From Mesorhizobium loti CJ3sym (GTDB lineage: Bacteria; Pseudomonadota; Alphaproteobacteria; Rhizobiales; Rhizobiaceae), in assembly GCF_000472785.1 (NCBI RefSeq), contig NZ_AXAL01000024.1:55158-119157 (forward strand): a DNA stretch of 64,000 nt. The letters run 5' to 3'. Within the stretch, counting starts at the first letter, position 1; each line of letters begins with the position of its first letter. This document shows positions 28,618 through 37,741 of this stretch, one piece after another. Below the pieces are notes generated by a model. That model did not search any database. It was not told where the DNA came from and worked only from the letters and a program-made list of their open reading frames with translations. Both the position numbers and the translations under genes were made by a program.

Positions 28618-31188
28618 ATGAAATCCCACGTTAAAGCGGTTGTCATTGGCGGCGGCGTCGTTGGCTGCTCGGTTCTCTACCACCTGGCCAAGGCCGGCTG
28701 GACCGACATCATGCTGATCGAGCGCTCAGAGCTGACCTCCGGCTCGTCCTGGCACGCGGCGGGCGGCTTCCACACACTCAACGGCGATCCCAATGTCGCC
28801 AAGCTGCAGGCCTATACGGTGCAGCTCTACAAGGAGATCGAGGAGATCTCCGGCCAGTCCTGCTCGCTGCATCTAACCGGCGGCGTGATGATGGCCGATA
28901 CGCCCGAACGCATGGACTTTCTGCGGCTGGCCCACGCCAAGGGCCGCTATCTCGGCATGGACACCGAGCTGATTACCCCATCCGAAGCCAAGGCAATGTT
29001 CCCGCTGATGGATGAGACCAATTTCGTCGGCGCCATGTGGGACCCGGTCGAAGGCCATCTCGACCCCTCCGGCACCACCATCGCCTACTCCAAGGCGGCC
29101 AAGAAACTCGGCGCCGAGATCGTGCTGCGCAACCGCGTCGTCGACCTGACGCAGCAGCCGGACGGCACCTGGAATGTCGTCACCGAGCAAGGCACGGTTC
29201 ATGCCGAGCATGTCGTCAATTGCGGTGGCCTGTGGGCGCGCGAGATCGGCCGCATGGTCGGCGTCGAACTGCCGGTTCTGGCCATGGAGCACATGTACCT
29301 GCTCACCGAGCCGATGCCGGAGGTGGAGGAGTTCAACAAGTCGACCGGCCGCGAGATGATCGGTGTGCTCGACTTCAAGGGCGAGATCTACACCCGCCAG
29401 GAGCGCAACGGCATCCTGCTCGGCACCTATGAAAAGGCCTGCAAGCCGTGGTCACCGGTCAACACCCCCTGGGATTTTGGCCATGAGCTGCTGCCGCCGG
29501 ATCTCGACCGCATCGCGCCGTCGCTGGAGATCGGCTTCAAGCATTTCCCCGGCATCGAGAAGGCCGGCATCAAGCAGATCATCAACGGCCCCTTCACCTT
29601 CGCGCTCGACGGCAACCCGCTGGTCGGTCCGGTTCAGGGTCTGACCAATTTCTGGTGCGCCTGCGCCGTCATGGCCGGCTTCAGCCAGGGCGGCGGCGTC
29701 GGCCTCGCTCTGTCCAACTGGATGGTGCATGGCGATCCGGGCTTCGACGTCTGGGGCATGGATGTCGCCCGCTTCGGTGAATGGGCCGGCCTACGCTACA
29801 CCAACGCCAAGGTGCGCGAAAACTATTCGCGCCGCTTCTCCATCCGCTTCCCCAATGAAGAGCTGCCGGCGGCACGCCCGGCGCAGACGACGCCGCTCTA
29901 CGACACCATGCTCGCCAACAACGCCGTCATGGGCGACAGCTGGGGTCTGGAAACCCCGCTGTGGTTCGCGCCAAAGGGCAAGGAGCCCAGGGATATCGTC
30001 TCCTTCCACCGCTCCAACGATTTCGGCCCGATCGGTGAGGAAGTGCGCGCCACGCGCGAGCGCGTTGGCGTCACCGAGATCGCCAACTTCGCCAAATACG
30101 AAGTGTCGGGAGCGGGCGCGGAAGAATTCCTCAACCGCCTGATGACCAACCGCATGCCGAAGACCGGCCGCATCGTGCTGACGCCGATGGTCAACGAATT
30201 CGGCAAGCTGATCGGCGACTTCACCATCGCCAAGGCGGGCGAAGACCGCTTCATGATCTGGGGTTCGTCGGCCGCGCAGAAATACCACATGCGCTGGTTC
30301 GAAAAGCATCTGCCGAAGGACGGTTCGGTGCGCATCCACCGCTTCGACCAGACGCTGGTCGGCCTGTCGATCGCTGGGCCGAAGTCGCGTGACCTCCTGC
30401 AGAAACTGGTCGATGTCGACATCTCGACCAAGGCGTTCCGCTTCATGGATTTCCGAGAGATGGCGGTCGGTGGCGCGCCCTGCCTGGTCAACCGCATCAC
30501 CTACACCGGCGATCTCGGCTACGAAATCTGGATGGCGCCAGCCTATGAGCGGCTGGTGTACAAGGCAATCAAGGACGCCGGCGAGGAATTCGGCCTCGTC
30601 GATTTCGGCATGCGCGCTTTGCTGTCGATGCGTCTGGAAAAGAACTTCCCGACCTGGTTCCGCGAGCTGCGGCCGATCTACGGGCCGTTCGAAGGTTCGA
30701 TGGACCGGTTCATCAAGCTCGAGAAGAATGATTTCATTGGCCGTGAAGCCGCCGCCAAGGAACAGGCGGAAGGTCCGAAGCTACGCCGCGTTTCCTTCAT
30801 CGTCGACGCTGCCGATGCCGATGTGATGGGCGACGAGCCGATCTGGGCCAAGGTCAGCAAGGATTACGGCACGGTGGAAAAGCCGCATGGCTACGGCGCG
30901 CCGCGTTTCGATACATCCGGCAAGGAAATCCGTGGTTCCAAGGCTGCTGAAGGCGCGTCCGCCGTGCGCGGCATCGTCGACGGCGACTGGCGCGTTGTCG
31001 GCTGGGTCACGTCGGGCGGTTATGCCCATTATGTCCAGAAGTCGATGGCGCAAGGCTATGTGCCTGCGGCATTGGCCGAGGACGAAAGCGCGGGACTGTT
31101 CGAGATCGAGATCCTCGGACACCGCCGTCCGGCCCGCATCAACGTCGAAGCGCCCTTCGATCCAAGCGGCGAGAAGATGCGGACCTGA
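28618..31188 (+). CDS. FAD-dependent dimethylglycine-dehydrogenase-like protein with GcvT domain (copy 2)
   Basis: This 856-residue protein has the same two-part layout as the gene at 15674: an N-terminal FAD oxidase domain (VVIGGGVVGCSVLYHLAKAG, and SGSSWHAAGG with the probable covalent-FAD His) and a C-terminal GcvT-like folate domain. A stretch around residues 740-800 (near VMGDEPIWAKVSKDYGTVEK) is an insertion compared with copy 1. It lies 75 bases after mttB1 and 9 bases before the DddP-like gene. It could finish demethylation of the product released by MttB, sending the carbon to tetrahydrofolate. No good ribosome site is visible. Confidence 0.87.
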   Translation: MKSHVKAVVIGGGVVGCSVLYHLAKAGWTDIMLIERSELTSGSSWHAAGGFHTLNGDPNVAKLQAYTVQLYKEIEEISGQSCSLHLTGGVMMADTPERMDFLRLAHAKGRYLGMDTELITPSEAKAMFPLMDETNFVGAMWDPVEGHLDPSGTTIAYSKAAKKLGAEIVLRNRVVDLTQQPDGTWNVVTEQGTVHAEHVVNCGGLWAREIGRMVGVELPVLAMEHMYLLTEPMPEVEEFNKSTGREMIGVLDFKGEIYTRQERNGILLGTYEKACKPWSPVNTPWDFGHELLPPDLDRIAPSLEIGFKHFPGIEKAGIKQIINGPFTFALDGNPLVGPVQGLTNFWCACAVMAGFSQGGGVGLALSNWMVHGDPGFDVWGMDVARFGEWAGLRYTNAKVRENYSRRFSIRFPNEELPAARPAQTTPLYDTMLANNAVMGDSWGLETPLWFAPKGKEPRDIVSFHRSNDFGPIGEEVRATRERVGVTEIANFAKYEVSGAGAEEFLNRLMTNRMPKTGRIVLTPMVNEFGKLIGDFTIAKAGEDRFMIWGSSAAQKYHMRWFEKHLPKDGSVRIHRFDQTLVGLSIAGPKSRDLLQKLVDVDISTKAFRFMDFREMAVGGAPCLVNRITYTGDLGYEIWMAPAYERLVYKAIKDAGEEFGLVDFGMRALLSMRLEKNFPTWFRELRPIYGPFEGSMDRFIKLEKNDFIGREAAAKEQAEGPKLRRVSFIVDAADADVMGDEPIWAKVSKDYGTVEKPHGYGAPRFDTSGKEIRGSKAAEGASAVRGIVDGDWRVVGWVTSGGYAHYVQKSMAQGYVPAALAEDESAGLFEIEILGHRRPARINVEAPFDPSGEKMRT

Positions 31189-31197
31189 GGTTACGGT

Positions 31198-32550
31198 GTG
31201 AGCCAGACATCGGGCGGGAGCTTCGGCCGCCATCGCAAGATCATGCCGTTCGAGCCAGGCTCGATCGAGGCCTTGCGCGACGCCTCCCGCCAGAAGGCGG
31301 CGTCACTCAACCAGCATGTGATGGGCTATGGCGCCCAGGCTGAAGCGGAATGGGCGGTGGCGGGCATTGCCGCGCCCGATCTGCCGGCGATGCGCAAATA
31401 CCGGCTTGAGCGCATCCGCGCCGAGCTGAAGCGGCGCGGCTATGCCGGCGCCCTGCTCTACGACCCGGTCAACATCCGCTACGCCACCGACAGCACCAAC
31501 ATGCAGCTGTGGGTGGCGCACAACCCGACGCGGCATTGTTTCGTCGCCACCGAAGGTCCGGTGGTGCTGTTTGACTATTTTTCCTGCGAGCATCTGTCCG
31601 ACCATTCCGGCGTCGTCGATGAGGTGCGGCCGGCGGTGTCGTGGATGTATCTCTATGGCGGCGAGCTGACCGAACAAAAAGTCCGCCGCTGGGCCGCCGG
31701 CATCGCCGATCTGGTGAGAGAACATGGCGGCGGCAACAGCCGCATCGCCGTCGACCACCTCAATCCCGAAGGCGTCGAGGAACTCGCCCGCCTTGGCATC
31801 TCCATCGGCAATGGCGAAGCGGTGATGGAAAATGCGCGGCTGATCAAATCACCTGATGAAATCCTCGCCATGCGCCGCGCCATCGTCGCCTGCGAGGCGG
31901 CGATGGGCGAGATGGAACAGGCCTTGAAGCCGGGCATCTCCGAGAACGAACTCTGGGCAGAACTGCACCGCGGCAACATCGCGCGTGGCGGTGAATGGAT
32001 CGAGACGCGGCTGCTGGCCTCCGGCCCGCGCACCAACCCGTGGTTCCAGGAATGCTCGTCGCGCATCATCGAGGCAGGCGACCTCGTCGCCTTCGATACA
32101 GACCTGATCGGCCCCTATGGCTTTTGCGCCGACCTGTCGCGCACCTGGCTGTGCGGCGATATAAAGCCGACCAACGAGCAGCGCGACCTGTTCCGTATTG
32201 CCGCTGAGCAGATCGTGCAAAACACTGAAATGATGCAGCCCGGCATCTCGTTTCGCGACCTTGTCGAGCGCTCGGTCGTGCCACCGGGAGACTGCTTCCC
32301 GACCCGCTACGGCGTGCTTTACCATGGCGTCGGCCTGGCCGACGAATACCCGACCTTGCCGCATGCCAGCGACTGGACGTCAGACACACCCGACGGCGTG
32401 ATCGAACCCGGCACGGTGTTGTGCGTGGAAAGCTATATTGGCAGGCTTGGTGGCCGTGAGGGCGTCAAGATCGAGGAGCAGATCCTGATCACCGGGACCG
32501 GCAACGAGCAGCTTTCAACCTACCCGTTGGATGCGAGGCTGCTCGGCTAG
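31198..32550 (+). CDS. dddP: DddP-like M24 metalloprotein (putative DMSP lyase)
   Basis: This 450-residue creatinase-fold protein is not an ordinary Xaa-Pro peptidase. The segments NIRYATDSTNMQLW and WIETRLLASGPRTNPW match DddP of marine roseobacters as I remember it. The six DddP metal ligands and its catalytic Asp all appear at a constant offset of +5: D300, D302, D312, H376, E411, E426, and catalytic D382. DddP cleaves dimethylsulfoniopropionate to dimethyl sulfide and acrylate. The GTG at 31198 lies 9 bases after the flavoprotein gene. Its 3' end overlaps a convergent gene by 36 bases. A related substrate in soil remains possible. Confidence 0.75.
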   Translation: MSQTSGGSFGRHRKIMPFEPGSIEALRDASRQKAASLNQHVMGYGAQAEAEWAVAGIAAPDLPAMRKYRLERIRAELKRRGYAGALLYDPVNIRYATDSTNMQLWVAHNPTRHCFVATEGPVVLFDYFSCEHLSDHSGVVDEVRPAVSWMYLYGGELTEQKVRRWAAGIADLVREHGGGNSRIAVDHLNPEGVEELARLGISIGNGEAVMENARLIKSPDEILAMRRAIVACEAAMGEMEQALKPGISENELWAELHRGNIARGGEWIETRLLASGPRTNPWFQECSSRIIEAGDLVAFDTDLIGPYGFCADLSRTWLCGDIKPTNEQRDLFRIAAEQIVQNTEMMQPGISFRDLVERSVVPPGDCFPTRYGVLYHGVGLADEYPTLPHASDWTSDTPDGVIEPGTVLCVESYIGRLGGREGVKIEEQILITGTGNEQLSTYPLDARLLG

Positions 32551-33342
32551 GCCGGCAAGGGCCTCGCGCATGGCCCGGACTGTCTTTTCCGGCGTCGTCC
32601 TGGCGGTGATGAACGGCAGGCCCTTGCGCCGTGCCGTCCAGCCGACAACAGCCACTTTCCGAGCCGCTGGTTCGAAACGCTGCGCCAGCGCCCAGCTTTC
32701 ACAGTCGATCGCCGCGACATCCGCCCTGCCCTCGGCCACAGTGACGATGGAGCCGCGATGGCCACCACTTTCGCTGCGCGATGAAAAGATATCGAGGGTT
32801 TCGCCGGCCGCTTTCAGGTCCCGCGTCAGTGCGATGATACCCGACATGGAATCCAGGCTGTTGAAGGTGAAATGCTTGCCACGGATGAGATCAAGCGGAA
32901 GCACGGCCTTGCCGTCGGCGGCTGACCGAACCTCGTCGCCCTCGCCTGCCCGCATCACCAATGCGCTGGAATAGAACTCGCCTTGCCCACCCTCATAGGC
33001 GTCGTAGCTCGGTTGGCCAACCACTTGCACATGGCTCGACAGACCAAGTTCCATCGGCCCCCAGCACGTCTGCACGAACAGCAGCGCCGGGTGCAGCCAC
33101 AATTTATGGAAATCGAGCTCATCTGGCGGCAGCGTCGCCGGATCGGGTGCGATCAGCTTGCCCTCGGCATCGCGGATACCGCCGGGCACCGGCGGCAGGT
33201 CGCCATTGCGGCGCACGATGGTCTGCGGCGCATCAATCCCTTTTTGCCGTAAGGCGTCCCGAAATTGGGCCCACTGCGCGTCGACCTCGCGGCGCACTTC
33301 AGGCCAGTCATACATCGGCAATGCCGCAATCAATTCACTCAT
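32515..33342 (-). CDS. PhnD-like phosphate/phosphonate-type binding protein without signal peptide
   Basis: This 275-residue protein resembles the PhnD/PBP2 family of ABC binding proteins: SSHVQVVGQPSYDAYEGGQGEFYSSALVMR, then a DVAAIDCESWALAQR segment and a VVGWTARRKGLPFIT hinge region. Unlike transported binding proteins it has no visible signal peptide (the N-terminus is MSELIAALPMYDW), a feature of many rhizobial PhnD-like orphan genes. No permease or ATPase gene is adjacent. Its 3' end overlaps the dddP-like gene tail-to-tail by 36 bases. Confidence 0.75.
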   Translation of the reverse strand: MSELIAALPMYDWPEVRREVDAQWAQFRDALRQKGIDAPQTIVRRNGDLPPVPGGIRDAEGKLIAPDPATLPPDELDFHKLWLHPALLFVQTCWGPMELGLSSHVQVVGQPSYDAYEGGQGEFYSSALVMRAGEGDEVRSAADGKAVLPLDLIRGKHFTFNSLDSMSGIIALTRDLKAAGETLDIFSSRSESGGHRGSIVTVAEGRADVAAIDCESWALAQRFEPAARKVAVVGWTARRKGLPFITARTTPEKTVRAMREALAGLAEQPRIQRVG

Positions 33343-33429
33343 GCCGATATCAAATCATCATGTCTGGAGAAAGGATCGCAAAAACGCGGCGCCGAAGCAG
33401 AATTCGACGACACGGGTTCGGGCTCGGGA

Positions 33430-34452
33430 TTATTCCTTTGGCGGCTCGGCCGGAACCGGTGCACTGCCAAGCCCATTGATGCTGCGCGCCCGGATGCGTG
33501 GCTTGAACGCCCGGCCATGCTCAGCCGCACGCCGCAGCACCGGATGCACGATCGGCTCCTTCGCCTTGAAGGCATAGGCCTTGATCAGTGCGAAATAGTT
33601 CGGGTAGGCATAACCATTGTTCATCCGCAGCCACTCGTCACGACGGTCGCGAAACAGCTTGGGCAGCTTGTACCAGGCCACCGTCGGCGTCTTGTGGTGA
33701 ACGAAGTGCAGATTGTTGTTGAGGAACAGGAACGACAGCGGCGAACGCTCGATGATCACCGTGCGGCCTTCCGGATGCTCGGACCATTGATGCTCGGCAA
33801 AAGTGCGGATCGCAATCAGCGACTGGCCGAGCCAGACCGGCGCCAGAATGTAGAGCCACAGCGGAATGCCGAAGCCGAACTGCACGATCGGCGCCACGAT
33901 GGCGAGACCGATCGCATGCAGCAGCCAGGCTTTGCGGCTCGCCTTGTCGCCGGCAACAATATGCTTGGCATCGTCGATGAAGAAGCCGACGCAGGACAGC
34001 CAAGGGCCGAGCAAGAAACGGCCGGCCATGGTGTTGTTGATCTTGAGCAGGAATTTCATCGTCGGCGGCAAATCGTCATGCTGCCACAGCGCCTGGTAGT
34101 AGCTCTCGGGATCGTCGAGCGGATCGGTCAGCCGCTCATCGGCATGGTGGCGCAAATGCAGCGTCTTGAAGCGGCGGAACGGCCACACGAGGCCGATCGG
34201 CAGGAAGACGAAGGCTTCGTTGATCAGCGCACTGCGCGTCGGATGCCCATGCAGCACTTCGTGCATGATCGACGACTGCAGTGCCAAGACAAAGCCGAGA
34301 ATGAGGAGAGCCAGGATCGGGTAAGACGGCCAGAGCAGGAACCCGGCGGCGAGCCACGTTCCGTAACAGAAGACTGCGAGGACCACGGTCGGCCACTCGA
34401 TGGCCGCTGCGCTGCGTCGCTTGATGCTCTTGCCTGCCATGCTATCGACCAC
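33430..34452 (-). CDS. Membrane fatty acid desaturase family protein
   Basis: This 340-residue membrane protein has the three His boxes of non-haem di-iron desaturases: HEVLHGH in the first third, HLRHH shortly after, and HFVHH in the last third. Hydrophobic spans surround VLAVFCYGTWLAAGFLLWP and AIGLAIVAPIVQFGFG. It should oxidise a membrane lipid acyl chain or a similar hydrophobic substrate (the family also includes carotenoid hydroxylases and ketolases). The start may be the GTG at 34452 or the ATG at 34440. The C-terminal tail is Pro-rich. Confidence 0.88.
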   Translation of the reverse strand: MVDSMAGKSIKRRSAAAIEWPTVVLAVFCYGTWLAAGFLLWPSYPILALLILGFVLALQSSIMHEVLHGHPTRSALINEAFVFLPIGLVWPFRRFKTLHLRHHADERLTDPLDDPESYYQALWQHDDLPPTMKFLLKINNTMAGRFLLGPWLSCVGFFIDDAKHIVAGDKASRKAWLLHAIGLAIVAPIVQFGFGIPLWLYILAPVWLGQSLIAIRTFAEHQWSEHPEGRTVIIERSPLSFLFLNNNLHFVHHKTPTVAWYKLPKLFRDRRDEWLRMNNGYAYPNYFALIKAYAFKAKEPIVHPVLRRAAEHGRAFKPRIRARSINGLGSAPVPAEPPKE

Positions 34453-34570
34453 TGTCCCTCAGTCGCCGGAACCCCAATTGGCTCCTGACAGCATAGTGTC
34501 AGGAGAAATGATTCCACTCAACGCGACAAAGTGCACAAAATGTTGCCATTGCGCATTTTTGGCTGCATAT

Positions 34571-34589
34571 GTTGTATATTGTAAACAAC
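34571..34589. promoter_or_regulatory. Candidate operator GTTGT-N9-ACAAC
   Basis: An inverted repeat with GTTGT and ACAAC arms lies in an AT-rich stretch between the divergent desaturase and XRE-regulator genes, 80 bases before the regulator start. Its location suggests an autoregulatory site. The 34453-34670 interval holds no other recognisable element. Confidence 0.35.
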
Positions 34590-34670
34590 CTTAGGGATTC
34601 ATTTACGCATGGAGAGCCTGATCGGCGACCTCAGCGCAAATTTTTCCTAAGACCGCGCGGAGAACGAACG

Positions 34671-35528
34671 GTGGACAAACGCGACCTGTCAGCAATCTTT
34701 CGGGAGCGGTTGAAGCTGCTCCTGACACGATCCGACCTCAACCAGTCGGCATTCGCGTCAGCAGTGGGCATAGATCGGTCGGCGCTGTCGCAGCTGATGT
34801 CCGGTGCCTCGACGCGCCTGCCACGCGCCGAAACGCTGCTCAACATCGCCGCCGAATTCAAGGTGTCGCTGGACTGGCTGCTTGGCCTCAGCCAGGACGA
34901 AGGCGTCACCGGTGAAATCCGCGAAAGCCTGGAGATCGAGGAAGCACGCGACGGTTTCGACCGCACGCTGCTCGCCAAATGGTTCGCCGAAGCGGCGGGC
35001 ACCAAGATCCGCTATGTGCCAGCCGGCATTCCCGATCTTCTGCGAACGCACGCGCTCGTCGACTACGAAGCCAACATCACCAACCGGAGCCGTCTGACGC
35101 AAGCTAACGAAACCCAATACCGCATCGAATACAACCGGCGTCCGGAGACCGACATGGAGGTCTGCATGCCGCGCCACACGCTGGAGATTTTTGCGCGCGG
35201 CCTCGGCGTCTGGGACCGTTTTCCGGAGGCTGACCGCCGGCAGCAGCTCGCCCATATGGCGACGCTGCTCGACGATCTCTATCCGACCTTTCGCCTGTTT
35301 CTTTATGATGGCCGCATGCGCTATTCGATCCCGCTTACCATCTTCGGACCCTACCGGGCTGCCATCTATGTCGGCGACATGTATGTCGTGCTGAACGCCA
35401 CGCAGCCGGTCCAGGCGCTGACCCAGCATTTCGACAATCTGATCCGCGTTGCCGACATCAACCCGCACGAGGCCGCCGCCTTCGCGCGCAATCTGGCCGG
35501 CATGTCGTTTCCATCAGGCTCTGTCTGA
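34671..35528 (+). CDS. XRE-family transcriptional regulator with C-terminal ligand-like domain
   Basis: This 285-residue regulator begins with a Cro/CI-type helix-turn-helix (NQSAFASAVGIDRSALSQLM, about residues 20-60), then a linker and a C-terminal domain of about 190 residues that I cannot name. The GTG start at 34671 has CGGAGAACG upstream and fits the HTH position. A DUF1989 gene follows 76 bases later on the same strand and could be co-transcribed. The divergent desaturase gene is another possible target. Confidence 0.8.
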   Translation: MDKRDLSAIFRERLKLLLTRSDLNQSAFASAVGIDRSALSQLMSGASTRLPRAETLLNIAAEFKVSLDWLLGLSQDEGVTGEIRESLEIEEARDGFDRTLLAKWFAEAAGTKIRYVPAGIPDLLRTHALVDYEANITNRSRLTQANETQYRIEYNRRPETDMEVCMPRHTLEIFARGLGVWDRFPEADRRQQLAHMATLLDDLYPTFRLFLYDGRMRYSIPLTIFGPYRAAIYVGDMYVVLNATQPVQALTQHFDNLIRVADINPHEAAAFARNLAGMSFPSGSV

Positions 35529-35604
35529 TCGACCGCAACCGTGGTCATTGGAGTCCCTGCCCCCTACACAGTCGGGGCCAGAAACCATTGCCGAAGGACA
35601 ATCC

Positions 35605-36207
35605 ATGCCAGAGCCACGCCGTATCGTCGTCCCTCCCCAGTCGGGCCGCTCCATTCGTGTTTCGCGCGGCGATCTCGTGCGCATCATCGACCCGCAGGGT
35701 CAGCAGGTCGCCGATCTCTGGGCGTTTGCAACAGCGGATCAGCTCGACTGGCTGAGCACGTCGCAGACCCGCGACATCACCGAGCGCCTTTTCCCCGGCA
35801 TTGGCGACCATTTCTACAGTGCCGCCGCCAAGCCGATGCTGACGCTGGTCGAGAACGCATCGCCTGGCCCGCATGACATGCTCTACCCCGCTTGCGACTC
35901 GGCCCTCTACGAGCGAGCCGGCTTCCCCAACCACCCGAATTGCCGGGACAATCTGATGCAGGCGTTGGCCAGCGAGGGTATATTGCTGCCCTTTGCCCCC
36001 GATCCCGTCGATCTCTTCCAGAATTCCTTGCCGCAGCCGGACGGACGGCTGGTGGTCGAGGCCTCGATCAATCCGCCTGGCGGCAATGTGACGTTGCGCG
36101 CCGAACAGGATTTGCTGCTGGTGGTTACCGCCTGTTCGGTCGACTATTACCCGACCAATGGCGGGGTCTGCACCGAAATCGCCGTCGAGATCACATCCGG
36201 ATCGTGA
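35605..36207 (+). CDS. Urea carboxylase-associated family protein (DUF1989)
   Basis: This 200-residue protein matches the DUF1989 / urea-carboxylase-associated family. VVPPQSGRSIRVSRGDLVRI and IIDPQGQQVADLW open the fold, followed by TRDITERLFPGIGDHFYS, CRDNL with its conserved Cys, and PPGGNVTLRAEQDLLLVVTACS. Family members occur with urea carboxylase and guanidine or urea metabolism genes, but none are here. The start at 35605 has a GAAGGACA ribosome site. Confidence 0.85.
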   Translation: MPEPRRIVVPPQSGRSIRVSRGDLVRIIDPQGQQVADLWAFATADQLDWLSTSQTRDITERLFPGIGDHFYSAAAKPMLTLVENASPGPHDMLYPACDSALYERAGFPNHPNCRDNLMQALASEGILLPFAPDPVDLFQNSLPQPDGRLVVEASINPPGGNVTLRAEQDLLLVVTACSVDYYPTNGGVCTEIAVEITSGS

Positions 36208-36248
36208 ACAACGGCTTCAGCCGGAAGGTTGCGGCAAAACATTGACTA

Positions 36249-36270
36249 GACATAAAGACTTCTTTATATC
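36249..36270. promoter_or_regulatory. Palindromic operator GACATAAAG-N4-CTTTATATC before bmt
   Basis: Nine-base arms with one mismatch surround an ACTT spacer, 33 bases before the bmt start. An almost identical site precedes the MeTr gene at 55716-55737. The AT-rich 9-4-9 palindrome resembles sites of ArsR-type regulators of methionine and S-adenosylhomocysteine metabolism (SahR/SamR type, from memory). No regulator gene of this type is in the window. Confidence 0.65.
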
Positions 36271-36303
36271 CTTATTCGAATTCGAAACACGAAAGCCAAT
36301 CCG

Positions 36304-37326
36304 ATGACGACGACCAATCCGATCGATGCGCTGCTGGCTGAAAAGGGTGTGCTGCTGGCCGATGGCGCCACCGGCACCAATCTGTTCGCGATGGGCCTGG
36401 AGGCCGGCGAGGCGCCGGAGCTGCTCAACGAAACCGCGCCCGACACCATCACCAGCCTGCACCAGAACTTCGTCGATGCCGGCGCCGACATCATCCTGAC
36501 CAACTCCTTTGGCGGCACCCGCCATCGGCTGAAACTCCACCATGCGCAGGACCGTGTGCATGCGCTGAACAAGCGCGCCGCCGAGATTGCCCGGGCGGTT
36601 GCCGACAAGGCCGGCCGCAAGGTGATCGTTGCCGGCTCCGTCGGCCCGACCGGCGAATTGCTGGTGCCGCTTGGCGCCATGACCTATGACGAGGCGGTCG
36701 GGGCCTTTGCCGAACAGATCGAGGGACTCAAGGAAGGCGGCGCCGAAGTCGCCTGGATCGAAACCATGTCGGCGCCCGACGAAATCCGCGCTGCCGCCGA
36801 AGCAGCGATCCGCGTCGGCCTGCCCTACACCTATACCGGGTCGTTCGACACTGCCGGCCGCACCATGATGGGCCTGTTGCCTAAGGATATCCACGGCGTC
36901 GTTGACGGCCTATCTGAAGCACCGCTCGGCGTTGGCGCCAATTGCGGCGTCGGTGCCTCGGACATCCTTGCCTCGCTGCTCGACATGACCGAGGCGAAGC
37001 CGCAGGCGACAGTGATCGTCAAGGGCAATTGCGGCATTCCCGAATTCCGCGGTACGGAGATTCACTATTCCGGCACGCCGGAACTGATGGCCGACTATGT
37101 CCGCCTTGCGGTCGACGGCGGCGCGAAAATCATCGGCGGCTGCTGCGGCACCTCGTTCCAGCACCTAGCCGCCATGCGCACGGCGCTCGACGCCCACACC
37201 AAGGCGGATCGTCCGACTGTCGCTGCGATCGTCGAGCGCATCGGTCCGATGCGCAACAAGGTGGCGACGGAAAACACCGCCGAGACCAGCGAAGCGCGCC
37301 GCGAACGGCGGCGCGGCCGCGCCTGA
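36304..37326 (+). CDS. bmt: Betaine-homocysteine S-methyltransferase / homocysteine methyltransferase
   Basis: This 340-residue zinc enzyme of the pfam S-methyl_trans family moves a methyl group from a betaine-like donor to homocysteine, giving methionine. Zinc ligands are in GANCGVG and GGCCGT; the N-terminal ADGATGTNLF is typical. It resembles rhizobial Bmt proteins, which use glycine betaine. The C-terminal tail is Arg-rich (EARRERRRGRA). It stands alone, but shares its operator with the MeTr gene of the corrinoid cluster, linking the two methyl-transfer routes. Confidence 0.85.
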   Translation: MTTTNPIDALLAEKGVLLADGATGTNLFAMGLEAGEAPELLNETAPDTITSLHQNFVDAGADIILTNSFGGTRHRLKLHHAQDRVHALNKRAAEIARAVADKAGRKVIVAGSVGPTGELLVPLGAMTYDEAVGAFAEQIEGLKEGGAEVAWIETMSAPDEIRAAAEAAIRVGLPYTYTGSFDTAGRTMMGLLPKDIHGVVDGLSEAPLGVGANCGVGASDILASLLDMTEAKPQATVIVKGNCGIPEFRGTEIHYSGTPELMADYVRLAVDGGAKIIGGCCGTSFQHLAAMRTALDAHTKADRPTVAAIVERIGPMRNKVATENTAETSEARRERRRGRA

Positions 37327-37337
37327 AGCTTTTTTGA

Positions 37338-37607
37338 TTATTCGCTGTTGTCGGCGTAGCTCGACTGCGCCGACTTGAAGTCGACCACATTGTCGCCGCG
37401 CATCGTCATCAGTGCGCCCGAGGCGCCTGGATCCGTTATCTGTTCCAGCATGGCGCGGAAGCGGTCGTTGGTCAGTGCCGACATTGCGGTATTGCGCGCC
37501 TGTGCGACATTGTCGCTGATACGCTTGGATTCGGATGATGGCGCTGATGAAACCGACGAGGTTTCCCGTGCCGGCGGTATCGGGTTGGCGATAGTCCTGA
37601 TCTGCAA
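37338..37607 (-). CDS. Small hypothetical protein
   Basis: I do not recognise this product. The frame gives a normal-looking soluble protein of about 89 residues, with VAQARNTAMSALTNDRFRAML and GALMTMRGDNVVDF near the end. I propose a TTG start at 37607, because GAGGGAG lies upstream at a suitable distance; the frame remains open to 37649 with another TTG. It converges with bmt, with 11 bases between the stops. Confidence 0.45.
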   Translation of the reverse strand: MQIRTIANPIPPARETSSVSSAPSSESKRISDNVAQARNTAMSALTNDRFRAMLEQITDPGASGALMTMRGDNVVDFKSAQSSYADNSE

Positions 37608-37741
37608 TTCCGGCTCCCTCAAGCCCCGTAGACCTTTCCGGTGTAACAAGAGGGAGTTGCGATCCGGTACTGGAAATGCCGCGCAATTTAACGATCCAAG
37701 CAGATCGCTGCAAACCTGAGATGTCGCCGTCGTTGGGGCGG

